DNA of 49,932 bases from Rhodospirillaceae bacterium (GTDB lineage: Bacteria > Pseudomonadota > Alphaproteobacteria > Rhodospirillales > Casp-alpha2), in assembly GCA_018698795.1 (NCBI GenBank), contig JABIPG010000175.1, positions 1 through 49,932 on the forward strand. The letters are read 5' to 3'. This document shows positions 9,071 through 17,423 of this stretch, piece after piece (position 1 is the first letter of the stretch; the number at the start of each line of letters is the position of its first letter). The notes beneath the pieces were generated by a model. That model did not search any database. It saw only the letters and a list, made by a program, of their open reading frames with translations, and was not told the origin of the DNA. Both the position numbers and the translations under genes were made by a program.

Positions 9071-9949
9071 TTATACGCCGATCATCTCAAACCCGGCGCG
9101 CATTGCGGGTGACGCCGGGTCGGCGAATTGCTCGCCCATATCGAAATGATTGAGGCCGGGCATGTCAAACTCCTGGCACGCATGGCCGAGGCGGCGCAGT
9201 TCAGCGGCGAAAACCGTGGAATGGCGGCGGAATTCGATCTGCTCTCCGCCGCCGTAGGCAATCACCATCGGCGGCATGGTGTCAGGGATTTGGCGCATGG
9301 CGCTAAGGCGCGTGACGGCGGCGTCATCGAGATGCAGATAAGCATTGCGCGCACTCAGACGCACTGGCTCCAGGTCATACATGCCGCTGATAGAGATTAC
9401 GCCCTTGATGGCGTCTGAGGGCAGGCCCCAGATTGCCGTCCAATCGGTGACGGCCAGCAGCCCGACGATGTGCGCGCCCGATGAATGTCCGGCGACGTAG
9501 AATTGATCCCCATCCGCGCCGAAAGAAGCGGCGTTTTGGAAGCACCACTGCACGGCGGCGCGGCATTGGCGCACCTGTTCATCCAGGCTGACGCCGGGGA
9601 CCAGTGAAAAATTGACCGACACAAACGTCACCCCGGCGTCGACGAACGCCGGTGCCTGAAAGCTGTTGTGGTCCTTGTGCCATCGGGTCCAGGCGCCACC
9701 GTGGAAGTAAACGACCAATGGCGCCCCCGGCGCAGCCGTTGGAAAAATGTCCAGCACTTCATCCGGAGACGGACCGTAAGTGACATCAAGCCGGCATTCC
9801 AGGCGTTCACGAACCTGGGCGCTTTTAGCCGCATGGCGCACCATGTATTCATCGGCATCAGGGACCAGCACGCGTTGGTCGTACTGCCGGTCGAGTGCCG
9901 CTTGGTCGTAATCGAGCCAGACTTTCTCAGAGCTTTCCAAGGGTGCCAT
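9071..9949 (-). CDS. Alpha/beta hydrolase, KynB/HSL-like esterase
   Basis: This 292-residue protein has the oxyanion motif VYFHGGAW near residue 84, the nucleophile elbow AGHSSGAH (Ser near 154) and a C-terminal His in GLNHFDM. These give a Ser-Asp/Glu-His triad of the hormone-sensitive-lipase and arylformamidase branch. The overall look is closest to bacterial kynurenine formamidase-like proteins, but no kynurenine pathway neighbour is present, so a general esterase is as likely. No signal peptide is seen. It is divergent from the cupin at 10086. Confidence 0.82.
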   Translation of the reverse strand: MAPLESSEKVWLDYDQAALDRQYDQRVLVPDADEYMVRHAAKSAQVRERLECRLDVTYGPSPDEVLDIFPTAAPGAPLVVYFHGGAWTRWHKDHNSFQAPAFVDAGVTFVSVNFSLVPGVSLDEQVRQCRAAVQWCFQNAASFGADGDQFYVAGHSSGAHIVGLLAVTDWTAIWGLPSDAIKGVISISGMYDLEPVRLSARNAYLHLDDAAVTRLSAMRQIPDTMPPMVIAYGGGEQIEFRRHSTVFAAELRRLGHACQEFDMPGLNHFDMGEQFADPASPAMRAGFEMIGV

Positions 9950-10085
9950 GGATATTCCTTTCGCCTCGCGAAATCATACGCATTTATCGGCTCGGGGCAA
10001 TGTGAGGAGACGCGGGCGCGGATTGCTCTGTACTCATCAGAGGGATATGCTTTCGGCCAATCGATTTGGGTGGGGAGAGAAAGCC

Positions 10086-10643
10086 ATGTTCGATCTTGAG
10101 CGTTTCATTGACGACTGCAAGAACGCCGTGAAAGAAACTGACAGCCATACGGCGGTGCGTGAAATCGTCGAAGGAGCCATCGCGGACCGGCCTGCCTTGA
10201 TGGCCACATTGGGCGAGCCTCAACGCGGCGGCGTCAACAAAGTTTATGTGGCTGACGATCTTACGATCCTCAATCTGGTATGGGCGCCGCGCATGACCTT
10301 GAAGCCACATAATCACAACATGTGGGCCGTCATCGGCCTTTATACGGGGCGCGAGGACAATGTGTTTTGGCGTAAAGTCAAAGACGCCGAAGGTGGGCTG
10401 GTGGAAGCCGCCGGCGCCAAGTCTCTCGGCGAAGGCGAGGTTGCGCCACTGGGCAAGGATGTCGTCCACTCCGTCACCAATCCGTTGAGCCGATGCACCG
10501 GCGCGCTGCATGTCTATGGCGGTAATTTCTTCGAAGAACCGCGCAGCGAGTGGAATCCGGAAAACCTCTTGGAAGAACCCTATAACGTGGAACGCAACAT
10601 GGCGCTGTTCGAGGAAGCCAACCGCTTTTTCGACGCCGCGTAA
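10086..10643 (+). CDS. Cysteine-dioxygenase-like cupin protein
   Basis: The ATG at 10086 after GGGGAGAGAAAGCC gives 185 residues; the frame is open further upstream without a better start. The core is a single cupin with metal ligands suggested by KPHNHNMWAVIGLYTGRE and by VVHSVTNP, plus a later LHVYGGNFF. This arrangement is that of predicted double-stranded beta-helix metal enzymes related to cysteine dioxygenase type I. The substrate is unknown. The DMT transporter starts 10 bp downstream and probably shares its transcript. Confidence 0.75.
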   Translation: MFDLERFIDDCKNAVKETDSHTAVREIVEGAIADRPALMATLGEPQRGGVNKVYVADDLTILNLVWAPRMTLKPHNHNMWAVIGLYTGREDNVFWRKVKDAEGGLVEAAGAKSLGEGEVAPLGKDVVHSVTNPLSRCTGALHVYGGNFFEEPRSEWNPENLLEEPYNVERNMALFEEANRFFDAA

Positions 10644-10652
10644 GGTACCTAA

Positions 10653-11537
10653 ATGTTGAAGCCGGCGGAAATGTCCGGCGCTACACGCGGCATTTTACTG
10701 ATGCTGCTGTCGACGCTGCTGGCGGCGAGCATGAACACCGTTGCGCGCCATATATCCGAGGGCGTGCATCCTTACATGATCGTGTTCTTCCGTTCTCTCT
10801 TCGGGCTGGTGTTCCTCTCTCCCTTTATTTTGCGTTCCGGCATCGGAGTGTTTCGAACCCGCCGCATCGGCGCGCACTTGGGCCGCGCCGGGTTCAATGT
10901 GATCAACATGATGTGCTTCTTTACCGCCGTCGGCATTACGCCGTTGGCCGAATTGGTGGCGCTCGGGTTTACGGCCCCGGTATTCGCGACGGTGCTAAGT
11001 GTGCTGATCTTGCGCGAGGTCGTCGGTATGCATCGATGGGCGGCCATCGGGGTTGGGTTTATCGGCGCCATGGTGATCGTCCGCCCGGGCTTCGGCACCA
11101 TCTCCGAGGGCCATATGTTGACCCTCGCCGCCGCGGTTACCTGGGGCGGCGTGATGTTGATGGTGAAATCACTGAGCCGCACCGAATCGAGCCTCACGAT
11201 CGTCGCCTATATGGCGGCGCTGATGACGCCGGTGTCGTTGATCCCGGCGCTGTTCGTGTGGCAATGGCCGTCCACCACCGAGCTTGCCTGGTTGGCGCTG
11301 ATGGGGGCTATCGGCTCGAGCGTGCACTTTATTTTGGCGCAAGCGGTGCGCCAGACCGAGCTTTCCACCATCCTGCCCTTCGACTTCACCAAGCTGGTGT
11401 GGATTTCGCTGATCGCCTATGTGCTGTTCGGCGAAGTGCCGACCTGGGCGACCTGGACCGGCGGCACCCTGATTTTTATCAGTGGCGTCTACATTGCCCA
11501 GCGCGAAGCCTTGGCCAGGCGGCGTGCAAAGCCGTGA
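10653..11537 (+). CDS. DMT/EamA-family permease
   Basis: The 294-residue protein is almost entirely hydrophobic, with about ten predicted membrane segments in two EamA repeats (roughly residues 10-145 and 155-285). The second half has the typical ending FTKLVWISLIAYVLFGEVPTWATWTGGTLIFISGVY. By family it exports or exchanges small metabolites; the substrate is unknown. The start at 10653 has an AAGG nearby, and an ATG at 10671 is a possible alternative. It follows the cupin gene directly. Confidence 0.86.
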   Translation: MLKPAEMSGATRGILLMLLSTLLAASMNTVARHISEGVHPYMIVFFRSLFGLVFLSPFILRSGIGVFRTRRIGAHLGRAGFNVINMMCFFTAVGITPLAELVALGFTAPVFATVLSVLILREVVGMHRWAAIGVGFIGAMVIVRPGFGTISEGHMLTLAAAVTWGGVMLMVKSLSRTESSLTIVAYMAALMTPVSLIPALFVWQWPSTTELAWLALMGAIGSSVHFILAQAVRQTELSTILPFDFTKLVWISLIAYVLFGEVPTWATWTGGTLIFISGVYIAQREALARRRAKP

Positions 11538-11617
11538 TGGCAGGTCATCTTTCGGCGACGCAAATTATTTAAGGTCGCCTCGACGTTCTGGCACCATCGG
11601 GTCGGTGCGGGGGATAG

Positions 11618-12034
11618 CTAGGGCGTTGGGACGGTGGTGTAGTCGGCGTCGCTGACGGCTTCCAGCCAGTCCGTTGCGGCGCCGGTATCGTCGGACTCGG
11701 ACAGCGCTAGGTGGCACATCATTTGGTCCGGCGCGGCACCATGCCAATGGCGCGTCTTGGGCGGGATCACGACAGTGTCGCCGGCGCCAATTTCCTGCAC
11801 GGCTTCGCCCTCTAACTGAAACCGCCCGACACCCGATACAACATAGAGAATTTGACCGACCGCGTGAGTGTGCCAGTTGGTTCGTCCGCCCGGCGTAAAG
11901 GTGACGCGCGTGACGCGCAAGCGCGATGGGTCCTCGGGTACAAACACTTGATCTTGCAACACTTGGCCGATGAATTTGTCCGCCGGTGCGATTTTGGTTT
12001 GGCCTTCATTGGCGCGCACGATTCTAGATTTCAT
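11618..12034 (-). CDS. Small cupin-domain protein
   Basis: This 138-residue single-domain cupin has motif 1 as NWHTHAVGQILYVVSGVGRFQLEG (about residues 53-76) and motif 2 as GDTVVIPPKTRHWHGAAP (about 85-102). Three or four His residues are placed to bind one metal ion. Similar proteins act as small dioxygenases, isomerases or quercetinase-like enzymes, and the sequence does not decide among them. A GGGAGGGTCCT stretch precedes the start on the minus strand. It lies between the convergent DMT gene and the CNBD gene. Confidence 0.82.
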   Translation of the reverse strand: MKSRIVRANEGQTKIAPADKFIGQVLQDQVFVPEDPSRLRVTRVTFTPGGRTNWHTHAVGQILYVVSGVGRFQLEGEAVQEIGAGDTVVIPPKTRHWHGAAPDQMMCHLALSESDDTGAATDWLEAVSDADYTTVPTP

Positions 12035-12116
12035 AGGACCCTCCCGGGAAAACGACGGTGCAAACTATCACACGTAGCAGCTAGGACTGAAAGCTGTGCT
12101 TGGTCAAAAAATGCCA

Positions 12117-12473
12117 TCAAGACGCTGCCATACGGCTGAGCTTTCGGGTGTTTGCCGCAAACATGTTCAAGAGGCCTCGGATGAACGGGTCCGTCCCTTC
12201 AAGCTTGTCTTTAAACACCCGGCGCGAAATGACGACAACGGTGCTGGGCTCGAGCGCGCGCGCCGAGACCATGCGCGGCATATCGTCGATCAACGCCACT
12301 TCGCCGAAAATCCCGTTGGCTTCAACCAGATCAAGCTCAACCTCCTGGCCGTCGCGTTGTTTTGACAACGCAACCAAACCTTCTTGGATGATATAGGCAA
12401 CGTCAGCCCGTTCGCCTTCGGTGAAAATGACGTCGCCTGCTCCGTAGGTTTTGCGGTCGAGTATTGCGGTCAT
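12117..12473 (-). CDS. Stand-alone cyclic nucleotide-binding domain protein
   Basis: The 118-residue product is only a Crp-type cyclic nucleotide-binding beta-barrel: YGAGDVIFTEGERADVAYIIQEGLVAL (about 10-36), FGEVALIDDMPRMVSARA (about 56-73), then a short helical end. The phosphate-binding cassette FGEVALIDDMPRMVSA has the usual Glu, but the Arg and Ser/Thr are shifted, so ligand binding is uncertain. There is no DNA-binding or output domain, so it may act through protein contact. Similar short CNBD proteins are common in alphaproteobacteria and have no fixed function. Confidence 0.8.
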   Translation of the reverse strand: MTAILDRKTYGAGDVIFTEGERADVAYIIQEGLVALSKQRDGQEVELDLVEANGIFGEVALIDDMPRMVSARALEPSTVVVISRRVFKDKLEGTDPFIRGLLNMFAANTRKLSRMAAS

Positions 12474-12765
12474 GGCTCATCTCTCACTATCGCTCTATCG
12501 GTGCATGGCATTCGCGGAAAGTCTGGCAACCGGTTCCTACGCCTGTAAGGCTTGGTCGGACGCCATCATACTCGCAATTTTCTGGTCTGCAGTGGAAGTC
12601 GTGGCCCAAGCAGTCAGTCTCAATGGTAAAACAACCCGAGGAATGACCGCAAGGCATGTCGTGGGAACTGCTGGTCGCTGTCTTCAAACGATATGAAACA
12701 AACAGTGATTTTGCGTGAGTTTTTTGGCCCTGAATTTCATGCCGAGTTTCACCGATCGAAGCGCG
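12474..12765. other. 292-bp gap with no supported gene
   Basis: This stretch between gloB and the CNBD gene (both minus) has no convincing coding frame. A minus-strand frame at 12487-12687, with a TTG start or an inner ATG, would make a Cys-rich 56-66 residue peptide. It has no ribosome-binding site and no recognisable motif. The region presumably carries the promoter of the CNBD gene, but I see no good hexamer pair and no strong hairpin. Confidence 0.5.
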
Positions 12766-13536
12766 CTAGAAGCTATCCTTGCGCGCCCGCGTTTCCGTGA
12801 AGACTTCGACCAGGCCCGCACCACTCAAGCCGACAGTCTCTTGCAGGTGTGCGCTCATCGGGCGCAGGAACGGGTTGGTGGCTTTTTCCTCGGCTAGCGT
12901 GGAGGGCACCGTGGGCACGCCGCCACGGCGTTTTTCGCGCACCTCTTCCATGCGCGCCAGCAAGTCGGCGTTTTCGGGCTCGACGCTTAAGGCGAATTCG
13001 CCGTTGGAAAGTGTGTATTCGTGCGCGCAGAAAATCTGCGTCGCGTCCGGCAGGTCCATGAACTTGGAAAGCGAATCCCACATTTGCGCCGGCGTGCCTT
13101 CGAACAATCGCCCGCAGCCCATGGCGAACAGCGTATCGCCACTGAACAACGCATCGGAACCCGCGAACCAGAAGGCGCAGTGGCCGCTGGTGTGGCCGGG
13201 GACGTCGAAAACTTTGGCTTCGGCATTGCCCAGCATGTAGGTGTCACCGTCGGCGACTTCGATGTCGATGCCGGGGATGCGGTCCTTGTCGGCTTTTGGG
13301 CCGACGATGGTACAGCCGGTCATATCCTTGATTTCCAGGTTGCCGCCGGTGTGGTCGGCATGATGGTGGGTGTTCAGGATATGGGTGATCTTCCAACCTT
13401 TGGCCGCGGCGGCGGCCATCACGGGCTCGACCACGGCGGGGTCAACCACCGCGGTGGCGCCGGTCTCAGCGTCGTGCGCGAGGTAAACGTAGTTGTCACT
13501 CAGGACAGCAACCTGATGGATCTCAAGCTTGCTCAT
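12766..13536 (-). CDS. gloB: Hydroxyacylglutathione hydrolase (glyoxalase II)
   Basis: This 256-residue metallo-beta-lactamase-fold enzyme hydrolyses S-D-lactoylglutathione to D-lactate and glutathione, the second step of methylglyoxal detoxification. The metal motif is ILNTHHHADHTGGN (about residues 53-66). Further ligands are in PGHTSGH, FSGDTLFAMGCGR and CAHEYT. The C-terminal HAGH-type domain is present (TVPSTLAEEKATNPFLR). GAGG precedes the ATG at 13536. It lies 30 bp after trxA and is probably co-transcribed with it. Confidence 0.96.
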   Translation of the reverse strand: MSKLEIHQVAVLSDNYVYLAHDAETGATAVVDPAVVEPVMAAAAAKGWKITHILNTHHHADHTGGNLEIKDMTGCTIVGPKADKDRIPGIDIEVADGDTYMLGNAEAKVFDVPGHTSGHCAFWFAGSDALFSGDTLFAMGCGRLFEGTPAQMWDSLSKFMDLPDATQIFCAHEYTLSNGEFALSVEPENADLLARMEEVREKRRGGVPTVPSTLAEEKATNPFLRPMSAHLQETVGLSGAGLVEVFTETRARKDSF

Positions 13537-13566
13537 GAGGGCCTCGCAAATCTTGGGGTTGGAACT

Positions 13567-13884
13567 TTAGATGTTTTCTTCGACCCAGCTTTTCAGCTGG
13601 CTGGCCGGAATGGCGCCGACCTTGGTGGCCGCCACTTCACCGCCCTTGAATAAGATCAGCGTCGGGATGCCGCGCACGCCATACTTCGATGGCGTCATCG
13701 GGTTATCATCGATGTTGACCTTGGCCACGGTGACCTTGTCGCCCATAGACTGGTCGAGTTCCTCCAGCGCCGGGGCAATCTGCTTGCAGGGACCGCACCA
13801 TTCGGCCCAGAAATCGACCAATACGGGGCCATCTGCATTGAGTACGTCAGTGTCGAAGGAGTCGTCGGAGACCTGTTTGGGCAT
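13567..13884 (-). CDS. trxA: Thioredoxin
   Basis: The 105-residue protein is a classical cytosolic thioredoxin, with the redox motif [14 protein letters not shown] (Cys30 and Cys33), the cis-Pro loop [12 protein letters not shown] near residue 75 and no signal peptide. It reduces protein disulfides using electrons from thioredoxin reductase. The order addB-addA-trxA is common in alphaproteobacteria. The gene starts 53 bp after addA ends. Confidence 0.97.
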   Translation of the reverse strand: MPKQVSDDSFDTDVLNADGPVLVDFWAEWCGPCKQIAPALEELDQSMGDKVTVAKVNIDDNPMTPSKYGVRGIPTLILFKGGEVAATKVGAIPASQLKSWVEENI

Positions 13885-13937
13885 GGGTTAAATCCTGTAT
13901 CGAAGGGTGTGTCGCTGGAAAATCCGTTGTACGAAAT

Positions 13938-16900
13938 TTAGGCACGAAGCGATGCATCGTCAAGGTAGCCATCCAACCTATCCGGGTCGAGTGGCATCAA
14001 TCTGGGGCCATCGGTCCATAACAACGCTGCTCGTATGGTTCGGTCCGGATAAATCGCACCCAGCAAAGCGCGGTAAACCGCCATTTGACGCAAATACACG
14101 CCGGGGACATCGGCCTCACTCAAGGGTGGCGGGCGATTGGTTTTATAGTCGATCACAATGACTTCATCATCGGTGACCAACAAGCGGTCGACCTGCCCCG
14201 ATACGACCACACCCTCGCCGCCGTCGCCCGCCGGGAGGGTGCCGACCATGGGCACTTCGGCGCGGCTGCCGGAGCCGAACAGCGGCGCAAATGCTGCGTC
14301 CTCCAAAATGCCCAATGTTTCCAGCGCGATGGCTTGAACTTCGCCGCCATCCAAGCCGTGCCCCGGCATCTCCAGATAGCGCCGGGCGGCATCGGCACGA
14401 GCCCTGGTGGGCAGGTCGGGCAGGGTTTGCAGCAACGCGTGGATCAGTTTGCCGCGCAGGAAACGATTGGTGTCGTCGGGCTGTAGCGGTGAGCGGACGG
14501 CGGGCTCTGTTTCGGGCTTGGATGGGCTCAGCGGCTGGGTCGGGGCAGGCTCGGGTGCCGGCGGGCGGGTCGCCCAATCGGGCAACGTGAGCGCACCACC
14601 GGCGAGTGCCAGGGTCATTTCGGCCTGTTTGGCCGGCACGGTCTGTGGCGATGTTAGACGCAGGATGTCCATCTCGCCGAACGCCAGGGTTTCGGTTGCG
14701 TCGAGGGATTTCAGGCCTTCCTCGGCCAGCCGGTACCAGCAGCCGTCATCCAACTCGCGCTCGCCCTTCCAGCCACAGATATAGAGCCGATCCTCGGCCC
14801 GGGTCATGGCGACATAGAGCAGCCGACGATATTCCTGCTCAGTGGCGATGCGCGATGCTTCGGCGATGCCAGCGGTGACGCTTTCCTCGAAATCCTTGAA
14901 TGCGGGCCACAGGACAAACCGGTCCCGGGGATCAGGCTCTTTGTCGCCCCAGCGGACCCGATCCGCCAATTGCCGTGCCGGCAACGAACAGGTATCGGCC
15001 AAAAATACGATTCGCGCTTGCAAGCCCTTCGCGCCGTGGGTGGTCATCACCCGCACTTCGCCGCCGCTTTGTTCCAGGTCGCGCTTAACCTCGGTCTCAC
15101 CATGCTCAACCCAATGCACGAAGCTTTCCAGTGACGGCACATGGTCGCGCTCGAAATCCAGCGTCAGAGCCATGAACTCATCGACCGGGTCGGCGGCTTC
15201 GGCGCCCAGGTGTGCGAGCAGGGACTCGCGCCCGCCATCAGCCAAAATCGCCGTGAAAAATTCATACGGTGGCATGGTATCGGCGCGCGATAGAAATTGC
15301 GCCAAGCGCGCATGGGCCTTGGTGAATGCTGGCTCATCCTTGCGCCGCACAAGCTCAGCCCACAACCGGGTGGTGCGATCGTGCGCCAGTTCGAACAAGA
15401 CGTCCTCGTTCATTTCAATGAACGGGCCCTTGAGCACGGTCGCAGTATTGAGATCGTCGTCGGGCAATAACGCAAACCGCGCCGCCGCGATCAGATCCAT
15501 CACCGCCAGATGGTCAGTCAAGATAATGCGGTCGCGACCGGCGACGGGGATGTCGTGGTCTTTAAGCGCGCGCACGACCTCCTCGGCGAAGACTCCGCGC
15601 GTGCGCACCAAAACCATCACGTCGCCGGGCTCGATGGGCCGGCCTTGCGATATCAATTCTTCGCCGCCGGCGATCCATCCGGCAATGGTATCGGCAATCT
15701 TGCCGGCAAGCCGCACGTCGGGGCTTTCTGCTGAAATCTGGTCGAGCGGCGCGTCCCAGGGGTCGTCGTCGCCAACGATCAGCGGGCGTTCCGTCGGCCA
15801 AAGCTCCACCAATCCCGCCTCGCCGTCGCGCGACCATTGATGGCGCACCGGGCGCTCGTCCCAGGTTAGGCCATCGGCGGCGATGTCGCGGGCGAAGACG
15901 GCATCGACGGCGCGCAAAATCGCCGGCGCGGACCGCCAAGACAACGCCATCTCGACCTTGTTCCAGGTTTGGGCGGCGGCGCGGGCGCGCTCGCCGGCGC
16001 GTGCACCCGTAACACCGAACTCAGCCGGGTCGGCGCCCTGGAACGAATAGATCGATTGTTTTTCATCACCCACAGCAAACAGCGTGCGGGGGCGCTCGAG
16101 CTCGCGTCCCGCACCGCTGAAGAAATCCCCGGCCAGCGCCTCAATAACCCGCCATTGCACCGGGCTGGTATCCTGCGCCTCATCCACCAGTACATGGTCG
16201 ATGCCGCCATCCAATTTAAAGTGCACCCACGAGATGCGCCCCGGCGTATCGAGCAGCGCTTGTGCTTTTTCGATCAAATCATCGTAGTCGACTTGGGCGC
16301 GCAGCCGTTTCAGGGCTTCGTAGGTTTCCAACAATGCAGCACCGACACTTAGCAATGCATGGGTGTTGTCGGCGATGGCGATGGCTTTCAGGCGTTGGAT
16401 CACGTCGAACACGCGCGTTTGCTCGGCAAGCATGGCGTCAAGCGCTTGCGGGTGCGCTTCGGCGGGCTTCTTCGTCATCAGGCCCTTCAGCGCGCGGGGC
16501 TCGTTCTTTTGCGTCAGGAACACCGACGCATAATCACTGATAAACTCAGCTGCCCGGTCGTTGGGATCATGGCTGAGCCAGTGGTTGATCTGGGCGGCGC
16601 GGTCCAGGTCGGTTTTGGTGCCTTCTTTCAACGCACTCACGGCATCGGCGAGGCCCGGGCCATCGAACGCCGCGTCGGCGCAGGCGGCAGCGATGGTCGA
16701 GGCGCGGGTGTCGTCATCTTCAAGGCCAAGCCGCCGCCGCCCGGCTTCGATCAACGGCCCCAGCCCCCCATGGGCGGCAATCATGGCATGAAGCTTGTGG
16801 CGACCGGCATCCAGTTCAGCCATCACATCGGCAAAGCCGGTTTCGTCGACCAATCCGGCCAGATGGTTGAGCGCCTCGTTCAGGGTGGAATCTTGCATGG

Positions 16901-17423
16901 TGGCGGCGCGGTTGAAGACGCGGTCGCGGGCGGCTTCGCGCAATTCAGCGGCACGCCGTTCATCGATCACGGTGAAGTGCGCAGGCAAGCCCGATTCCAG
17001 CGGAAACCGCCCCAGCAACGATTCGCAGAAAGAATGGATGGTTCGGATACGCAGCCCTTCTGGCGCGTCGATGGTTTCGGCAAACAGCCGCCGCGCGCGC
17101 CGTTCTTCGTCGTCGCTAGGCGCGCGGCCAAACAGGGCGTGCAGGCTGTCTCGCAAAGCATCGGCATCGGCTGCCGCCCAATGCCCCAAACGGTCGTTCA
17201 GGCGGTTGGCCATCTCGGCGGCGGCGGCCTTAGTGAAGGTCAGGCACAAAATCCGGTGCGCCGGTGTGCCGGCCAGCAACAGCCGTGAGATACGGTCGAC
17301 CAGTACCCGGGTTTTACCGGTACCGGCGTTGGCCGACACCCAGACTGATCCCGACGGGTCAGCTGCCGTAACCTGAGCGCCGATGCCTTGCACCAGCGTT
17401 TGTGACAACGAAACGGTGCTCAT
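13938..17423 (-). CDS. addA: Double-strand-break repair helicase-nuclease AddA
   Basis: Starting at the ATG at 17423, which overlaps the addB stop, the protein has 1161 residues. The helicase N-terminus carries Walker A SANAGTGKTRVLVDRI. Later blocks include LVDEAQDTSPVQW (Walker B), VGDEKQSIYSFQGAD, VMTTHGAKGLQARIVFLAD and YVAMTRAEDRLY, all typical of the UvrD superfamily. The C-terminus ends in a PD-(D/E)XK nuclease with GQVDRLL and VIVIDYKTNRPP. With AddB it forms the RecBCD-equivalent complex that resects broken ends for RecA loading. Confidence 0.97.
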   Translation of the reverse strand: MSTVSLSQTLVQGIGAQVTAADPSGSVWVSANAGTGKTRVLVDRISRLLLAGTPAHRILCLTFTKAAAAEMANRLNDRLGHWAAADADALRDSLHALFGRAPSDDEERRARRLFAETIDAPEGLRIRTIHSFCESLLGRFPLESGLPAHFTVIDERRAAELREAARDRVFNRAATMQDSTLNEALNHLAGLVDETGFADVMAELDAGRHKLHAMIAAHGGLGPLIEAGRRRLGLEDDDTRASTIAAACADAAFDGPGLADAVSALKEGTKTDLDRAAQINHWLSHDPNDRAAEFISDYASVFLTQKNEPRALKGLMTKKPAEAHPQALDAMLAEQTRVFDVIQRLKAIAIADNTHALLSVGAALLETYEALKRLRAQVDYDDLIEKAQALLDTPGRISWVHFKLDGGIDHVLVDEAQDTSPVQWRVIEALAGDFFSGAGRELERPRTLFAVGDEKQSIYSFQGADPAEFGVTGARAGERARAAAQTWNKVEMALSWRSAPAILRAVDAVFARDIAADGLTWDERPVRHQWSRDGEAGLVELWPTERPLIVGDDDPWDAPLDQISAESPDVRLAGKIADTIAGWIAGGEELISQGRPIEPGDVMVLVRTRGVFAEEVVRALKDHDIPVAGRDRIILTDHLAVMDLIAAARFALLPDDDLNTATVLKGPFIEMNEDVLFELAHDRTTRLWAELVRRKDEPAFTKAHARLAQFLSRADTMPPYEFFTAILADGGRESLLAHLGAEAADPVDEFMALTLDFERDHVPSLESFVHWVEHGETEVKRDLEQSGGEVRVMTTHGAKGLQARIVFLADTCSLPARQLADRVRWGDKEPDPRDRFVLWPAFKDFEESVTAGIAEASRIATEQEYRRLLYVAMTRAEDRLYICGWKGERELDDGCWYRLAEEGLKSLDATETLAFGEMDILRLTSPQTVPAKQAEMTLALAGGALTLPDWATRPPAPEPAPTQPLSPSKPETEPAVRSPLQPDDTNRFLRGKLIHALLQTLPDLPTRARADAARRYLEMPGHGLDGGEVQAIALETLGILEDAAFAPLFGSGSRAEVPMVGTLPAGDGGEGVVVSGQVDRLLVTDDEVIVIDYKTNRPPPLSEADVPGVYLRQMAVYRALLGAIYPDRTIRAALLWTDGPRLMPLDPDRLDGYLDDASLRA

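Noticed and set aside
11554-11579. Terminator between the DMT gene and the convergent cupin gene
   Set aside because: The stem is only 6 bp (GGCGAC/GTCGCC) with a 14-nt loop and no U-tract.
12487-12687. Cys-rich minus-strand peptide gene
   Set aside because: TTG start or inner ATG without ribosome-binding site, no family match recognised and irregular composition.
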